Shown here: one piece after another, positions 36,971 to 45,714 of the stretch
Position numbering within the stretch: position 1 is the stretch's first letter
Layout of the letters: every line of letters starts with the position of its first letter
Source: Sinorhizobium meliloti
Lineage (GTDB): Bacteria; Pseudomonadota; Alphaproteobacteria; Rhizobiales; Rhizobiaceae
Direction of reading: 5' to 3'
NCBI RefSeq assembly: GCF_035610345.1
Contig: NZ_CP141214.1
Location: forward strand, 933,267 to 997,266
Length of the DNA: 64,000 bases
Position numbers and translations under genes: made by a program
Notes under the pieces: generated by a model
Seen by the model: the letters and a program-made list of their open reading frames with translations, nothing else
What the model was told of the DNA's origin: nothing
Database searches by the model: none

Positions 36971-38725
36971 GGTTCATCCTCAAATTCTGTGATTCAGCGG
37001 CAGCATTCTCGCCCTCATCAGTTCTGGGCCGGCGCGACCGTACATTGCTCGTTTCAACATCTTGAGGTGGTTGATCTGCCCTTCCGCTTGACCGTTGCTC
37101 CAGGGGAGTTCGATTGCATTTTTGACGGCATCAATATCCCGGCGCAAAACGCTGGCGAAGCGCATGATCGCCGTGAGTTCGGTATCAATGGCATCGTCGA
37201 TCCATTCATCCAGTGCCTCCGAGCTCCTGCTGCGCAAGATGCCGTTGAAACGCATGGCCAGGCCACGCATTATGGCGAAGACCGTCGAGCCCTGCTTCAA
37301 GGCATTGACCTTTCCGGCCTGACGATCGGTCAGCAGGCCGCGCGGTTTTATGCACAAAGCTGCGGCCACCACAGACGAGATCATATGGCCGGTGTCAGGA
37401 TCGCGGACGGGTTCTGAAACATCCATATCCGGAGGCGGCTCGTCGGATTGAAGGTTTTCGACTTCACGCCACACCTGCAACAGGCGCTCCAGATTGGAAC
37501 GGCTGCCCATGTAGCCGCGGTTCTTGATATCGTAGAACAGATGGCGCCCAAGGCGGTTTCCATTCTTCCAGCATTCAGCCAGGAAAGCTTCAAAATACAG
37601 TGGTGATGTCGGATTCAATGCCGCCCGATTTCTGTCTCGAGGTGCGTTGGAAGTAAGCCAATTCGCGATGCTGCGGCGCTCGTATCCGGTCCTCCTTGCA
37701 ATCTCGCTGTAGGTGAGGCCCTGCTGGCGCAAAGCTTGAAGCGTCTCGAATATTTCCTGACGGGATTGTCTGTGCGCCAAGCGGGCTCGGCGGTGTTCTG
37801 CCGTAGCGCTGGCGATAGCGTCTTCGGAGAGAATGGATCTCACATGGGCGTGACCATAAACGCTCATCTGTTCCTTGATCGCCGCCCTGAGATTTTGGAC
37901 CAGATGAAAACGGTCAGCCACCTGGTGGGCCTGCAGTGCGCCCTCCCGGGCTGCCTGGGCACACAGACCACAGCGATCTCGGCTAACGACCTCGATACTC
38001 GGACGTTCTTGCAACCATGCTTTTGACGCTCTCGACGCTGCGGTCGTCCAGAACATCGACGACCGAATGACGCTCGAGATCGACCATGATCGTGCCGTAC
38101 CGCGAGGAATGCCGCCAGCTCCAATCATCAATGCCCAGAACCCGAATGTTGTCTTTTTGCATGGACGCCGGATTCTTCCGCTTCAATTGCCGCAAGATCG
38201 TGTCGTCGCTGACCGGCATGCCGAGCCGATGCATCAAGTATGCACCCGGGCGACCGCCCATCCTGTGGCCAATCAAGCCCACAATCTCAGCCATCCGTTC
38301 AGTTCGTCGCATGTAGGGTGAAGTAATCTCGGGCAACCTGTCGGTGAACGTCCGTCGTGAATTAGCCCCCGAAAGGCCCGGACATGCTCCACCACTTAGC
38401 TAAGTGGGTAGGAGTAATGTTGGTAATATGACTAGCAGCAATTTTAAGATGGAAGTCCTCGCCGGGCCGGAACGTCGGCGGCGCTGGAGCACGGCAGAGA
38501 AGCTGGCGATCATCCACGAGACCTATGAGGCGGACGCGACGGTGAGCATCGTCGCGCGTCGGCACGGCATCCAGCCGAACCAGTTGTTCGCCTGGCGCAA
38601 GCTAGCGTCCCAAGGGGCTCTGACGGCGACGGCCGCCGAAGAGGAGGTCGTTCCGGCTTCCGAATACCGGGCGCTTCAGGCCCAGGTGAAAGAGTTGCAA
38701 CGCTTGTTGGGCAAGAAGACGATTC
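36971..38725. mobile_element. Nested insertion-sequence scar: ISL3-family element cut by an IS3-family fragment
   Basis: The left end near 36971 (GGTTCATCCTCAAATTCTG) has the look of an ISL3 terminus just beyond the transposase stop. At about 38359 the ISL3 coding sequence is cut. From there TGAATTAGCCCCCGAAAGG resembles an IS2/IS3-type left terminal repeat and leads into an IS3 OrfA gene that is itself lost after about 38725. Order of events: ISL3 first, IS3 inserted into it, then a deletion removed the rest of both. The remaining piece has only one identifiable ISL3 end. Confidence 0.6.
36980..38358 (-). pseudogene. ISL3-family transposase, N-terminally truncated and frameshifted
   Basis: The N-terminal remainder reads LPEITSPYMRRTERMAEIVG, then KDNIRVLGIDDWSWRHSSRY, the DDE-type first aspartates, to DRSVESVK. 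An extra T in the run 38021-38024 then shifts the frame. The rest (AWLQERPSIEVVSRDRCG, VADRFHLVQNL, and the C-terminal NGQAEGQINHLKMLKRAMYG) continues in the second frame. The zinc-finger N terminus is lost where the IS3 fragment begins. Catalytic residues remain but the product cannot be made intact. Confidence 0.88.
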
Positions 38726-38778
38726 TGACGTTCGGCGCATGCACAACTCGACGCCCTCCTTCTTGTGGCTCAATCTGA
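38428..38778 (+). pseudogene. IS3-family OrfA transposase, C-terminally truncated
   Basis: Starts MTSSNFKMEVLAGPERRRRW and carries the helix-turn-helix VSIVARRHGIQPNQLFAWRK and the leucine-zipper-like VKELQRLLGKK of IS3-type OrfA. After GKKT the homology stops and the remaining residues are unrelated, so the tail and the whole of OrfB are missing. The sequence from 38725 to about 39000 holds no gene I recognise. Confidence 0.8.
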
Positions 38779-39024
38779 CTGCTCTTGGCTGGGGGTAGGT
38801 TTCTGTGTAATTGCCGATGAAGATGCCGGCTAATTCCAACGCTTCGTGCCGGACTTGATGTATTCGGGTTTGTCGCAGTCACTCGACCTGCCCAGTAGTC
38901 CTTCGTCGAGAGGTGCTAAATTTTCTTCATGGTCACCGACCGCGCAAACTGAGGCTTTCTCAAGTCTGTGAAGGGTGATACAAATCCTCGGACAATAGGC
39001 TCTATTCTCCGAGTTTCCGTATCA

Positions 39025-39642
39025 ATGTCTGGCTCCGTCACTCAACGTCAAATCGCCCGGACCGTGCTCATTGAGCGCGGAATAGCACGCCTAGCGGAGC
39101 TTCGGAACGCTGGTGTCACAGCGGCAACCATGAGCCGGATGGAACGGGATGGTGAGGTGCTGCGGCTTGCTCGGGGTCTCTATCAACTTCCCAATGCCGA
39201 GCTCGATGCCAACCATAGTCTGGCAGAGATAGCCAAGCGTGTTCCGAAAGCCGTTGTCTGCGTTGTTTCAGCTCTGGCATTCCACGGCCTGACCGATCAG
39301 CTGCCGAAACACGTGTGGCTTGCCATAGGCCGCAAAGACTGGGCGCCGAAACCAGATGGCACACCAATTCGTATTGTGCGTTTCACGGGAAGCCTACTCA
39401 ACGAAAGCGTCGAAACCCATGTCATTGAAGGCGTGACGGTGAAGATTTTTGGAGTTGCCAAAACAATTGCCGATTGCTTCCGCTATCGCGGCAAAATCGG
39501 CCTTTCTGTGGCGATCGAGGGACTTCAGGAAGCGCTGCGGCAGCGCAAGGCCACGCCCGGCGACATTATTAACCAAGCCGAACGCGGTGGTGTCGGCACC
39601 GTGATCCGCCCTTATCTCGAGGCACTGACCGCCAATGGCTAG
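39025..39642 (+). CDS. AbiEi-like antitoxin of a type IV toxin-antitoxin system (orphan)
   Basis: 205 residues. N-terminal winged helix (LIERGIARLAELRNAGVT, then MERDGEVLRLARGLYQLP) followed by the AbiEi C-terminal domain (TPIRIVRFTG, IFGVAKTIADCFRYRGKIG). AbiEi antitoxins repress their operon and counter the AbiEii nucleotidyltransferase. The expected toxin gene should overlap the stop. Here an overlapping ATGGCTAGATGG reaches a stop after only four codons, so the toxin has been lost. I start at ATG 39025; a start 19 codons upstream adds residues outside the family. Confidence 0.82.
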   Translation: MSGSVTQRQIARTVLIERGIARLAELRNAGVTAATMSRMERDGEVLRLARGLYQLPNAELDANHSLAEIAKRVPKAVVCVVSALAFHGLTDQLPKHVWLAIGRKDWAPKPDGTPIRIVRFTGSLLNESVETHVIEGVTVKIFGVAKTIADCFRYRGKIGLSVAIEGLQEALRQRKATPGDIINQAERGGVGTVIRPYLEALTANG

Positions 39643-39658
39643 ATGGTAGGCATCGTAA

Positions 39659-39805
39659 TCAGCGGAGCTTCGCTTGGAAACTGGCCAGCCACTCCTGCGC
39701 CATCGCTGAATAAGGTGCTCTTGGTGGAGGATCTAGTCCAAATGCAACAATGACGTGTGAAGGGTACGCCGCCGGATCGGAGACCGTCCACACCAACACT
39801 TGAAA
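39659..39805 (-). pseudogene. C-terminal tail of an unidentified gene
   Basis: A minus-strand frame after a TAA reads FQVLVWTVSDPAAYPSHVIV, then AFGLDPPPRAPYSAMAQEWL and ASFQAKLR before a TGA. The residue composition is protein-like, but no start exists and I do not recognise a family. Its upstream side runs into dispersed repeat copy B. Probably the leftover end of a gene cut at that repeat. Confidence 0.25.
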
Positions 39806-39808
39806 ATA

Positions 39809-39860
39809 GAATGTACCTTATGTGCCCCGTAGATCGCATGATGTATCGACGGGAACGTGC
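39809..39860 (+). repeat. Dispersed ~45-bp repeat, copy B (diverged)
   Basis: Core TCGCATGATGTATC at 39834-39847, preceded by a degenerate GAATGTACC at about the standard spacing and followed by GACGGGAAC, which is shared with copy C (GACCGGAAC). It lies between the AbiEi gene and ParD. Same orientation as the other copies. Confidence 0.5.
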
Positions 39861-39942
39861 ACCGGCTTCCCGTTTTCCGTGTGGTGGCAGTTAAGCGATC
39901 CAATCTTGCCAAATTTTTGCCATTGCCGTTATGGTCTCTCGT

Positions 39943-40182
39943 ATGGGCACGATGAACATTTCTCTACCGGACCACTTGAAGAGCTTCGTCGATGAGCAGG
40001 TTGCGAGGCGGGGCTACGGGACGAGCAGCGAGTATATCCGCGAATTGATCCGCCGAGATCAGGACCGTCTTGTTCTGCGCCAGCTTTTGCTTGACGGAGG
40101 ATCGTCCGCACGGTCCGAACCGGTCGATGGGCATTACTTCAGCAGCCTTCGCGATCGAGCACGTGGTCTGCACAGCAAGTGA
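39943..40182 (+). CDS. parD: ParD-like antitoxin
   Basis: 79 residues, ribbon-helix-helix type: MGTMNISLPDHLKSFVDEQV followed by GYGTSSEYIRELIRRDQDR, the classic ParD/CopG pattern, and a C-terminal ParE-binding tail. The ParD product binds ParE and represses the operon. ATG 39943 is preferred over the upstream GTG/ATG codons because family members start exactly at MGTMN. It overlaps the toxin gene by four bases. The toxin is frameshifted, so ParD may now act alone, possibly against ParE elsewhere in the genome. Confidence 0.9.
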   Translation: MGTMNISLPDHLKSFVDEQVARRGYGTSSEYIRELIRRDQDRLVLRQLLLDGGSSARSEPVDGHYFSSLRDRARGLHSK

Positions 40183-40492
40183 ATAAATCGATTGTTCCCC
40201 GAGAGCTTGCTCGCAGTGATGTCGAGGCAGCCGTCGATTACTATCCTCGCGAAGCTGGGTCCGAGGTCGCTCTCGGCTTCATCGACGCACTTGAAGATGC
40301 TTATGATCTGATCGCAAGCCATCCGGAGGCCGGATCATTGCGGTATGCATACGAGTTGGGTTGCCTGATCTGCGGAGCGTTTCGCTGAAGCGATATCCCT
40401 ATGTAATCCAGCCAGATCATGTCGACGTCTGGCGTGTGCTTCATGCCAAACGCGACATTCCGCAGGGGATGCAGGAGCTGGATAATCATTGA
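40179..40492 (+). pseudogene. parE: ParE-like toxin, frameshifted
   Basis: First frame: ELARSDVEAAVDYYPREAGS and ALEDAYDLIASHPEAGSLRY, the ParE pattern. At about 40355 a one-base loss shifts the frame. The second frame continues GLPDLRSVSLKRYPYVIQPD, then HVDVWRVLHAKRDIPQGMQE. Compared with normal ParE, roughly five residues between RYPY and DHVDVW are missing, so there is both a frameshift and a small deletion. Toxin activity is probably lost. Confidence 0.82.
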
Positions 40493-40539
40493 AGGCAACT
40501 TTTCCGCAGCCGCGGGGCCTTGATAGATTGTGGGGCTGC

Positions 40540-40562
40540 GGTTCGAATCCACTCAAGGCGAG
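40540..40562 (+). repeat. Short repeat beside toxin-antitoxin genes, tRNA T-loop-like
   Basis: GGTTCGAATCC followed by ACTCAAGGCGAG. It matches 20 of 23 positions at 60074-60096 (GGTTCTAATCC then GTTCAAGGCGAG), and a poorer version lies at 46931-46952. All three are just outside toxin-antitoxin or Fic genes. It looks like the end of a tRNA gene but the stem does not pair, so it is not a tRNA. Confidence 0.4.
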
Positions 40563-40639
40563 CGATCGTAGGTTTTGAGGCGTAGTTGCCTCATCAGTGC
40601 CTTTACCGGGCCAGAAACCGTGCTCATCTTGAACCGTTG

Positions 40640-40885
40640 TCAACCCCCCGCCAACCTCGGCAGCAGATAGATTTCCGCTCCCGCAGGTAGTTGCTTCGAC
40701 CAGGTGTCGCGATAGATGGTTCCATCTATTGCGACCGCAATGCCTCGATCCATGAGCGGCTCCAGCCCAGGGAACCGTTCGATCAATCTCTTGAACAGTT
40801 CCCTGATGTCTTTTGCCTCGATCTCGACCTTGCTGTTGCCCTCGGCCGCCGCGGCGAGCGCACCCCAGAGCGTCACCTCGACCAT
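40640..40885 (-). CDS. MoaD/ThiS-like sulfur carrier
   Basis: 81 residues, beta-grasp fold of the MoaD/ThiS family: VEVTLWGALAAAAEG, then VEIEAKDIRELFKRLIERF and a C-terminal PRLAGG. The terminal diglycine is the mark of a ubiquitin-like sulfur carrier that is adenylated and thiocarboxylated. It follows the molybdenum hydroxylase large-subunit gene by 9 bases. Family knowledge links MoaD to molybdopterin synthesis, so it may supply cofactor to this particular enzyme. A MoaE partner is not in the window. Confidence 0.85.
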   Translation of the reverse strand: MVEVTLWGALAAAAEGNSKVEIEAKDIRELFKRLIERFPGLEPLMDRGIAVAIDGTIYRDTWSKQLPAGAEIYLLPRLAGG

Positions 40886-40894
40886 CGGACCGCC

Positions 40895-43153
40895 TCACGC
40901 TTCGAGTGCTTCCAGGATCCGCGGCGGCGACATCGGAATATGCTGCATCCGCACGCCGACTGCACTGGATACTGCATTGGCCACCGCCGCGAGCGGGGGA
41001 ACGATGGATGTTTCCCCGACGCCGCGAACCCCATAGGGGTGGTTGGGATTGGGAATTTCCAGAATCTGCGTGTCTATCATGGGCAGGTCCGAACATACGG
41101 GAATGCGGTAGTCGAGAAAACCGGCATTCTGCAGCCGGCCGTCTTTGCCATAGATATACTCTTCGTTGAGCGCCCAGCCGATGCCTTGCGCGGCGCCGCC
41201 CTGGTACTGTCCTTCGACATAGGTCGGATGGACGGCTTTGCCGGCATCCTGCACCACGGTGTAACGCAGCACCTTTGTCGCGCCGGTTTCGGGATCGACC
41301 TCGATATCGCAGATATGAGTGGCGAAGGACACGCCCGCGCCATCGGCCACGATCTCGCTGTGACCCGCAATCGGGCCACCCGTGGTGCCCGATGCTGCCG
41401 CTATCTCCTTCAGGGAGAGTTTCGGAAGGTTTCCATGCGTCTCGCCTTTGGCGACGGCCTGGCCCTGTTCCCAGGTCACATCCTCGACCGGAATGTCCCA
41501 CATCTGCGCCGCACGCCCGCGGAGGACTTTGATCGCGTTGCGGGCGGCAGAAATTGTGGCCATAGAGGATGAGAACGTTCCTCGGCTGCCGTCGGTCATG
41601 TCGTTGTAGCCGAGACTTGACGTGTCGGCGATCACCGTTCTGACCTGCGAATAGTCGATACCGAGTTCCTCTGCGGCCACCAGCGAGAGCGATGCGCGCG
41701 AACCGCCGACATCCACCGTGCCGACCGCGAGCGAGACCGTGCCGTCCATTCCGATGTTCAAATCGGTACATGTCTGGCCCCCGAAGTTGAACCAGAAGCC
41801 ACAGGCCATGCCGCGCCCCTGGTTCTTGCCAAGGGGTGCCTTCATGTGAGGATGGTTCTTCGCGGCCTCCAGCGTCGGGCCAATGCCGATCGGACCGTAG
41901 ACCGGACCGTAAGAAGCCTTGGTCCCTTCCTGTGCCGCGTTCCGGATACGGAAGTCGACCGGATCCATGCCGACCTTCTTCGCAAGTTCATCGATGGCGC
42001 TTTCCACTGCAAACGCTGCCATCGGCGCGGAAGGCGCACGGTATGCTGCGGTCTTCGGCCGGTTTACCAGCACTTCGTAGCCGACGGTCCTGACATTCTC
42101 GAGCTTGTAGCAAGCGAATGCGGTCATGGCGCCGATCTCAGCCCATGATCCGGCATAGGGACCACAGGAATAGCGAAGTGTCGCTTCGGCAGCGATGATC
42201 GTTCCATCCTTTAATGCGCCAATCTTCACGTCGATCGACGTGGCGCTGGTCGGGCCGGAGGCGCGAAACACCTCGTCACGCGTCATCACCAGCTTGACCG
42301 GCCTGCCAGCCTTGCGCGACAGCGCGAGCGCGACAGGCTCGGCCCAGACATGGGTCTTGCCGCCGAAACCGCCGCCGATTTCGGACGACGTCACGCGCAG
42401 CTTGGAGGTATCCAGGCCGAGAAGTTGTGCGCAATGCTGGCGATAGACAAAGTGGCCCTGCGTGCAGACCCACAGATCCGCCGTACCGTCCGGACTGACA
42501 TTGGCTACACAGGCGTGAGGTTCGATATAGCCCTGATGCGTCTGTTCGGTCTTGAATGTCCGCTCGACCACGAAATCCGCCTTTGCCATGCCGGCATCGA
42601 CTTCGCCATGCCCGAACTGACTCCGCATCGAGACATTCGAAGGGCGATCGGGCTTCGGATCAACGCCCTTAGTGAAGATCGTGTCGTTGACGAGCGGAGC
42701 ATCCGGGGCAAACGCTTGGTCAAGGTCGGTGACGTGCGGCAGCAGTTCGTACTCGACCTCGATGAGCTTGAGTGCCTGCTTGGCGGTGCGTGCATCGATT
42801 GCCGCAACGGCGGCCACGGCGTGACCGTCGTAAAGCGCCTTCTTGCGCGCCATGCAGTTGTCCAGAATGTCATACATCGCCGCGTCGCCATGCGTGAGGT
42901 CGGGCAGATCCGCTGCCGTCAAAACCGCCTTGACGCCAGGAAGCTGCGCGGCCTTCGACGCGTCGATCTTGCGAATGATGGCATGGGCATGCGGGCTGCG
43001 CAGGATCCGTCCGACCAGTTGGCCGGGCATATTGAAGTCCGCGCCGTAGCGCGCGCGGCCCGTCACCTTGTCGACTCCGTCCGGCCGGATGGGTCGGGTG
43101 CCCACGGAGAAGAAGCTGCGCGTCGAGTGGCTGGGATCGAAATTCATCGTCAT
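40895..43153 (-). CDS. Xanthine dehydrogenase-family molybdopterin-binding subunit
   Basis: 752 residues. It carries the molybdenum hydroxylase large-subunit domains: an N-terminal a/b-hammerhead (VTGRARYGADFNMPGQLVGR), then the cofactor domain with EIGGGFGGKTHVWAE, AYRAPSAPMAAFAVE, and a C-terminal GVGETSIVPPLAAVANAV. Such subunits hydroxylate aldehydes, purines or aromatic heterocycles at the Mo centre. The family glutamate is in GVGETS near the end. The order FAD, 2Fe-2S, Mo subunit is coupled by ATGA overlaps. Which substrate is used cannot be said from the sequence. Confidence 0.92.
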   Translation of the reverse strand: MTMNFDPSHSTRSFFSVGTRPIRPDGVDKVTGRARYGADFNMPGQLVGRILRSPHAHAIIRKIDASKAAQLPGVKAVLTAADLPDLTHGDAAMYDILDNCMARKKALYDGHAVAAVAAIDARTAKQALKLIEVEYELLPHVTDLDQAFAPDAPLVNDTIFTKGVDPKPDRPSNVSMRSQFGHGEVDAGMAKADFVVERTFKTEQTHQGYIEPHACVANVSPDGTADLWVCTQGHFVYRQHCAQLLGLDTSKLRVTSSEIGGGFGGKTHVWAEPVALALSRKAGRPVKLVMTRDEVFRASGPTSATSIDVKIGALKDGTIIAAEATLRYSCGPYAGSWAEIGAMTAFACYKLENVRTVGYEVLVNRPKTAAYRAPSAPMAAFAVESAIDELAKKVGMDPVDFRIRNAAQEGTKASYGPVYGPIGIGPTLEAAKNHPHMKAPLGKNQGRGMACGFWFNFGGQTCTDLNIGMDGTVSLAVGTVDVGGSRASLSLVAAEELGIDYSQVRTVIADTSSLGYNDMTDGSRGTFSSSMATISAARNAIKVLRGRAAQMWDIPVEDVTWEQGQAVAKGETHGNLPKLSLKEIAAASGTTGGPIAGHSEIVADGAGVSFATHICDIEVDPETGATKVLRYTVVQDAGKAVHPTYVEGQYQGGAAQGIGWALNEEYIYGKDGRLQNAGFLDYRIPVCSDLPMIDTQILEIPNPNHPYGVRGVGETSIVPPLAAVANAVSSAVGVRMQHIPMSPPRILEALEA

Positions 43154-43626
43154 GCTCCTCTCATAACGCTTGCGGCGTCCTGAACGGCACGCACGATTTT
43201 GTCATAGCCGGTGCAGCGACAGAGATTTCCGGCAAGGCCGAACCGTATTTCCTCTTCGGTCGGATCCGGATTCTTGGCCAGCAGGTCCTTGGCCGCGATG
43301 AGGAAGCCGGGTGTGCAGATACCACATTGCAAGGCGGCATGTTCGAGGAACTTCTGCTGCAGCGGATGAAGCTTGTCACCCTGCGCCATGCCCTCGACCG
43401 TCTCGATGCGCCGGGCTTCCGCCTCGGCCCCAAGCACGAGGCAGGAGCAAACGAGGCGATCGTCGAGAATGATGCTGCAGGCGCCGCAGTCGCCTGTGCC
43501 GCAACCTTCCTTCACTCCCATAAGCCCCAGGCGATCGCGCAACACATCAAGCAACGTCTCGTCTGCGTGACAGAGAAACTCGGCTTTATCGCCATTGATG
43601 ATCGTCGAAACTGCTATGCCTGCCAT
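43150..43626 (-). CDS. 2Fe-2S subunit of the molybdenum hydroxylase
   Basis: 158 residues. The plant-type ferredoxin domain has [20 protein letters not shown], and the second cluster domain has CGICTPGF and [13 protein letters not shown], together the two-cluster set of CoxS/XdhA-type subunits. It passes electrons from the Mo site to the FAD subunit. Start at ATG 43626 fixes an overlap with the upstream FAD-subunit stop. The longer upstream frame has no ferredoxin character. Confidence 0.93.
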   Translation of the reverse strand: MAGIAVSTIINGDKAEFLCHADETLLDVLRDRLGLMGVKEGCGTGDCGACSIILDDRLVCSCLVLGAEAEARRIETVEGMAQGDKLHPLQQKFLEHAALQCGICTPGFLIAAKDLLAKNPDPTEEEIRFGLAGNLCRCTGYDKIVRAVQDAASVMRGA

Positions 43627-44507
43627 CACTTCTGTCCTGCACGTTGATAGGCGGTCAGCGCGACCCGCTTGGCCAGCACTCCCGCGACTTTCCTTCGGAA
43701 TTCCACGGTGCCCCGCTTGTCGTCTATGGGGCGACAGGCGCCGGAACATGCCTCGGCGAGGCGGTCCAATGTTCTATCGTCGACTCGGGAGCCAACCAGA
43801 ATCTTGGCTGCTTCCTCGACGAGGAGCACCGTCGGCGCTGCGGCGCCAAGCGCGACACGCGCGGATTGGACGACACCCTGATCATCAAGGGTGAGATTCA
43901 CTGCGGCACTGACGACGGCAATGTCCATTTCGGTGCGTGGCGTGAACCGCTGATAGGCGTCGCCCGAACGTGGCTGGCGCCTGTCGAGCAGGATGGCCTC
44001 GATGATCTCGCCGGGCGCAAGCGATGTCCTGCCGGGTCCCACCGGCACCGTTTCCACGGCAATCGTGCGCGAACCGGCCGGTCCTCTGATCAGAACCTTG
44101 GCTCCCGCCGCCACCAATGCCGGCACGCTGTCAGCCGCAGGTGACGCATTGCAGAGGTTCCCGACGATGGTGCAACGCCCCTGTACTTGCTTGGAGCCAA
44201 TGAGATTGGCTCCCTCTACCACTCCAGGCCATGCTCCTCGGAGCGCGGCATTTTCGCTGAGGACTGCGCATGGCACGGCGGCGCCGATGACGAAACCTTC
44301 GTCGCTTTCGGTTATGTGGCCCAGGGCGTCTATGGCTTTGATGTCGATGATGAGTTCAGGCTCGACAAAGCCGCCCTTCATTCTCACCAGCAGATCGCTC
44401 CCGCCGGCCAGAACTGCCGCCTTGCCTGAGGCCTCAGCCAACAGGCCAACCGCGTCCTCCAACGTACTTGGACGAACATAGCGCAATAGAATCCTCCTCG
44501 TGATCAA
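43626..44507 (-). CDS. FAD-binding subunit of the molybdenum hydroxylase
   Basis: 293 residues, CoxM/FAD-binding family: LLRYVRPSTLEDAVGLLAEA at the start, the FAD loop LAGGSDLLVRMK, GSKQVQGRCTIVGNLCNASP in the centre, and a C-terminal regulatory domain. It re-oxidises the iron-sulfur subunit and passes electrons on. It is the first gene of the operon. The region upstream of its start, 44508-45020, should hold the promoter, but none could be fixed. No dedicated regulator gene is adjacent. Confidence 0.92.
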   Translation of the reverse strand: MITRRILLRYVRPSTLEDAVGLLAEASGKAAVLAGGSDLLVRMKGGFVEPELIIDIKAIDALGHITESDEGFVIGAAVPCAVLSENAALRGAWPGVVEGANLIGSKQVQGRCTIVGNLCNASPAADSVPALVAAGAKVLIRGPAGSRTIAVETVPVGPGRTSLAPGEIIEAILLDRRQPRSGDAYQRFTPRTEMDIAVVSAAVNLTLDDQGVVQSARVALGAAAPTVLLVEEAAKILVGSRVDDRTLDRLAEACSGACRPIDDKRGTVEFRRKVAGVLAKRVALTAYQRAGQK

Positions 44508-45020
44508 CTCGAGTCAGAAGCGAACATTGCCGACCCATGGGATACTGCGGGTACGTCTTGTTGTGGAGCTAAGACCCGAAACTCTGCTATCAACGCTACG
44601 GGATGCATTGGCTGCTTGCAAGCCAGCGTCTCGTTCTCGGCCTTATCTATGGTCTTCCTTGCTCGGACCCCGATGGCCACCTTCTCCGAGATATGGCATT
44701 GATCTGCTTGAGGATGGCAGCGGCAAATGGCGCTACCGTAAGACAACAGCAACCACTCCGCAGTGAAGCCGAGCGGCAGGAAACGGTGGCTCGGTGCCGG
44801 GAACTACGGCTGCCGCCCAAAAGACGGATGTGAATGGCGGTCAGGGGCGATACCCTCTGTGCATTCTTGATAATGCTCAGTCGAGGAGACTTGGACAGGT
44901 GTTCGTGAAAAGCGAGCCAATCGCCGCCTTCGCGGCTGAAGACGATGGTTTCGCGCTCGCGGCCGCTGTGCCTCGCCATTCATGGAGATGTCTGTCTCCA
45001 CGTTATGGGTGAAGACCGCG
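44508..45020. other. Non-coding/degenerate region
   Basis: About 500 bases. A minus-strand frame with CREREETIVFSR-like pieces around 44800-44980 is protein-like in places but gives no recognised family. No ribosome binding site or start stands out. It runs into the second ISL3 remnant, so it may be transposition debris plus the promoter of the molybdenum hydroxylase operon. Confidence 0.35.
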
Positions 45021-45029
45021 ACCATCGCC

Positions 45030-45435
45030 CGCCATCGGATTGCTGACATAACCGGCGCCGCCAGGACTTGCCTGTTCAGGGTCGAGTTGTGAAACGCACT
45101 GAACCGGTGGCAGTGTAGAGACCGAAGATGCAGGCGACGGACCCTCACCGACAGGTTGCCCGAGATTGCTTCGCCCTACATGCGACGAATTGAACGGATG
45201 GCTGAGATTGTCGGGTTGATTGGCCACAGGATGGGTGGTCGCCGGGGTGAACTTGATGCATCGGCTTGGCATGCCGGTCAGCGACGACACGATCTTGCGG
45301 CAATTGAAGCGCGATAATCCGGCGTCCATACAGAAAGACAATATCCGGGTCGTGGGCATTGATGATTGGAGCTGGCGGCATTCCTTGCGGTACGGCACGA
45401 TCATGGTCGATCTCGAGCGTCATTCGGCCGTCATG
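45030..45435 (+). pseudogene. ISL3-family transposase remnant, second copy in inverted orientation
   Basis: Degenerate reading from HNRRRQDLPVQGRVV through CRRRTLTDRLPEI and MRRIERMAEIVGLIGHRMGG. A frameshift follows, and then LMHRLGMPVSDDTILRQLK and KDNIRVVGIDDWSWRHSL up to DLERHSAV. The sequence is about 90% alike to the ISL3 copy at 37-38.4 kb on the opposite strand. It ends abruptly at 45435 with the rest lost. The 8 kb block between the two copies (AbiEi, ParDE, molybdenum hydroxylase) is thus bracketed by inverted ISL3 pieces. Confidence 0.75.
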
Positions 45436-45553
45436 AATGCAGCTCGAATGGCCGGCATGGGCTCAATGCTGTCGTTTTCAGACCCAAGCGTGGACGCGTC
45501 TTAAGGGCCGGACAGAATTGTTCTTCCACGAGCCCGGCAAGCCTTGTTGCTGT

Positions 45554-45600
45554 GATGTTCACTCTTAGGGCCACGAAGATCGCATAAAGTATCGACCGGA
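45554..45600 (+). repeat. Dispersed ~45-bp repeat, copy C
   Basis: GATGTTCAC at 45554 and core TCGCATAAAGTATC at 45580-45593, the same 26-base offset as copies A and D. It is followed by GACCGGAAC. It lies 115 bases before the end of the mobile mystery protein B gene (convergent orientation). Confidence 0.6.
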
Positions 45601-45714
45601 ACTCCGGAACTGATGCTCATGCATGAGCATGGCTATACCGACCGGACCGACCGCGTCGTACAACCATGCCGGTTCAGTTCCGGTTCGAACGTACGTGACG
45701 CAGCGAAACAGCAC

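Noticed and set aside
38510..38882. Minus-strand frames reading AGIFIGNYTETYPQPRAVR
   Set aside because: No family recognised, no start signals, and they overlap the IS3 OrfA remnant; probably chance frames in debris.
40530..40565. tRNA 3' end (GGTTCGAATCC)
   Set aside because: The T-stem bases do not pair and nothing upstream resembles the rest of a tRNA.
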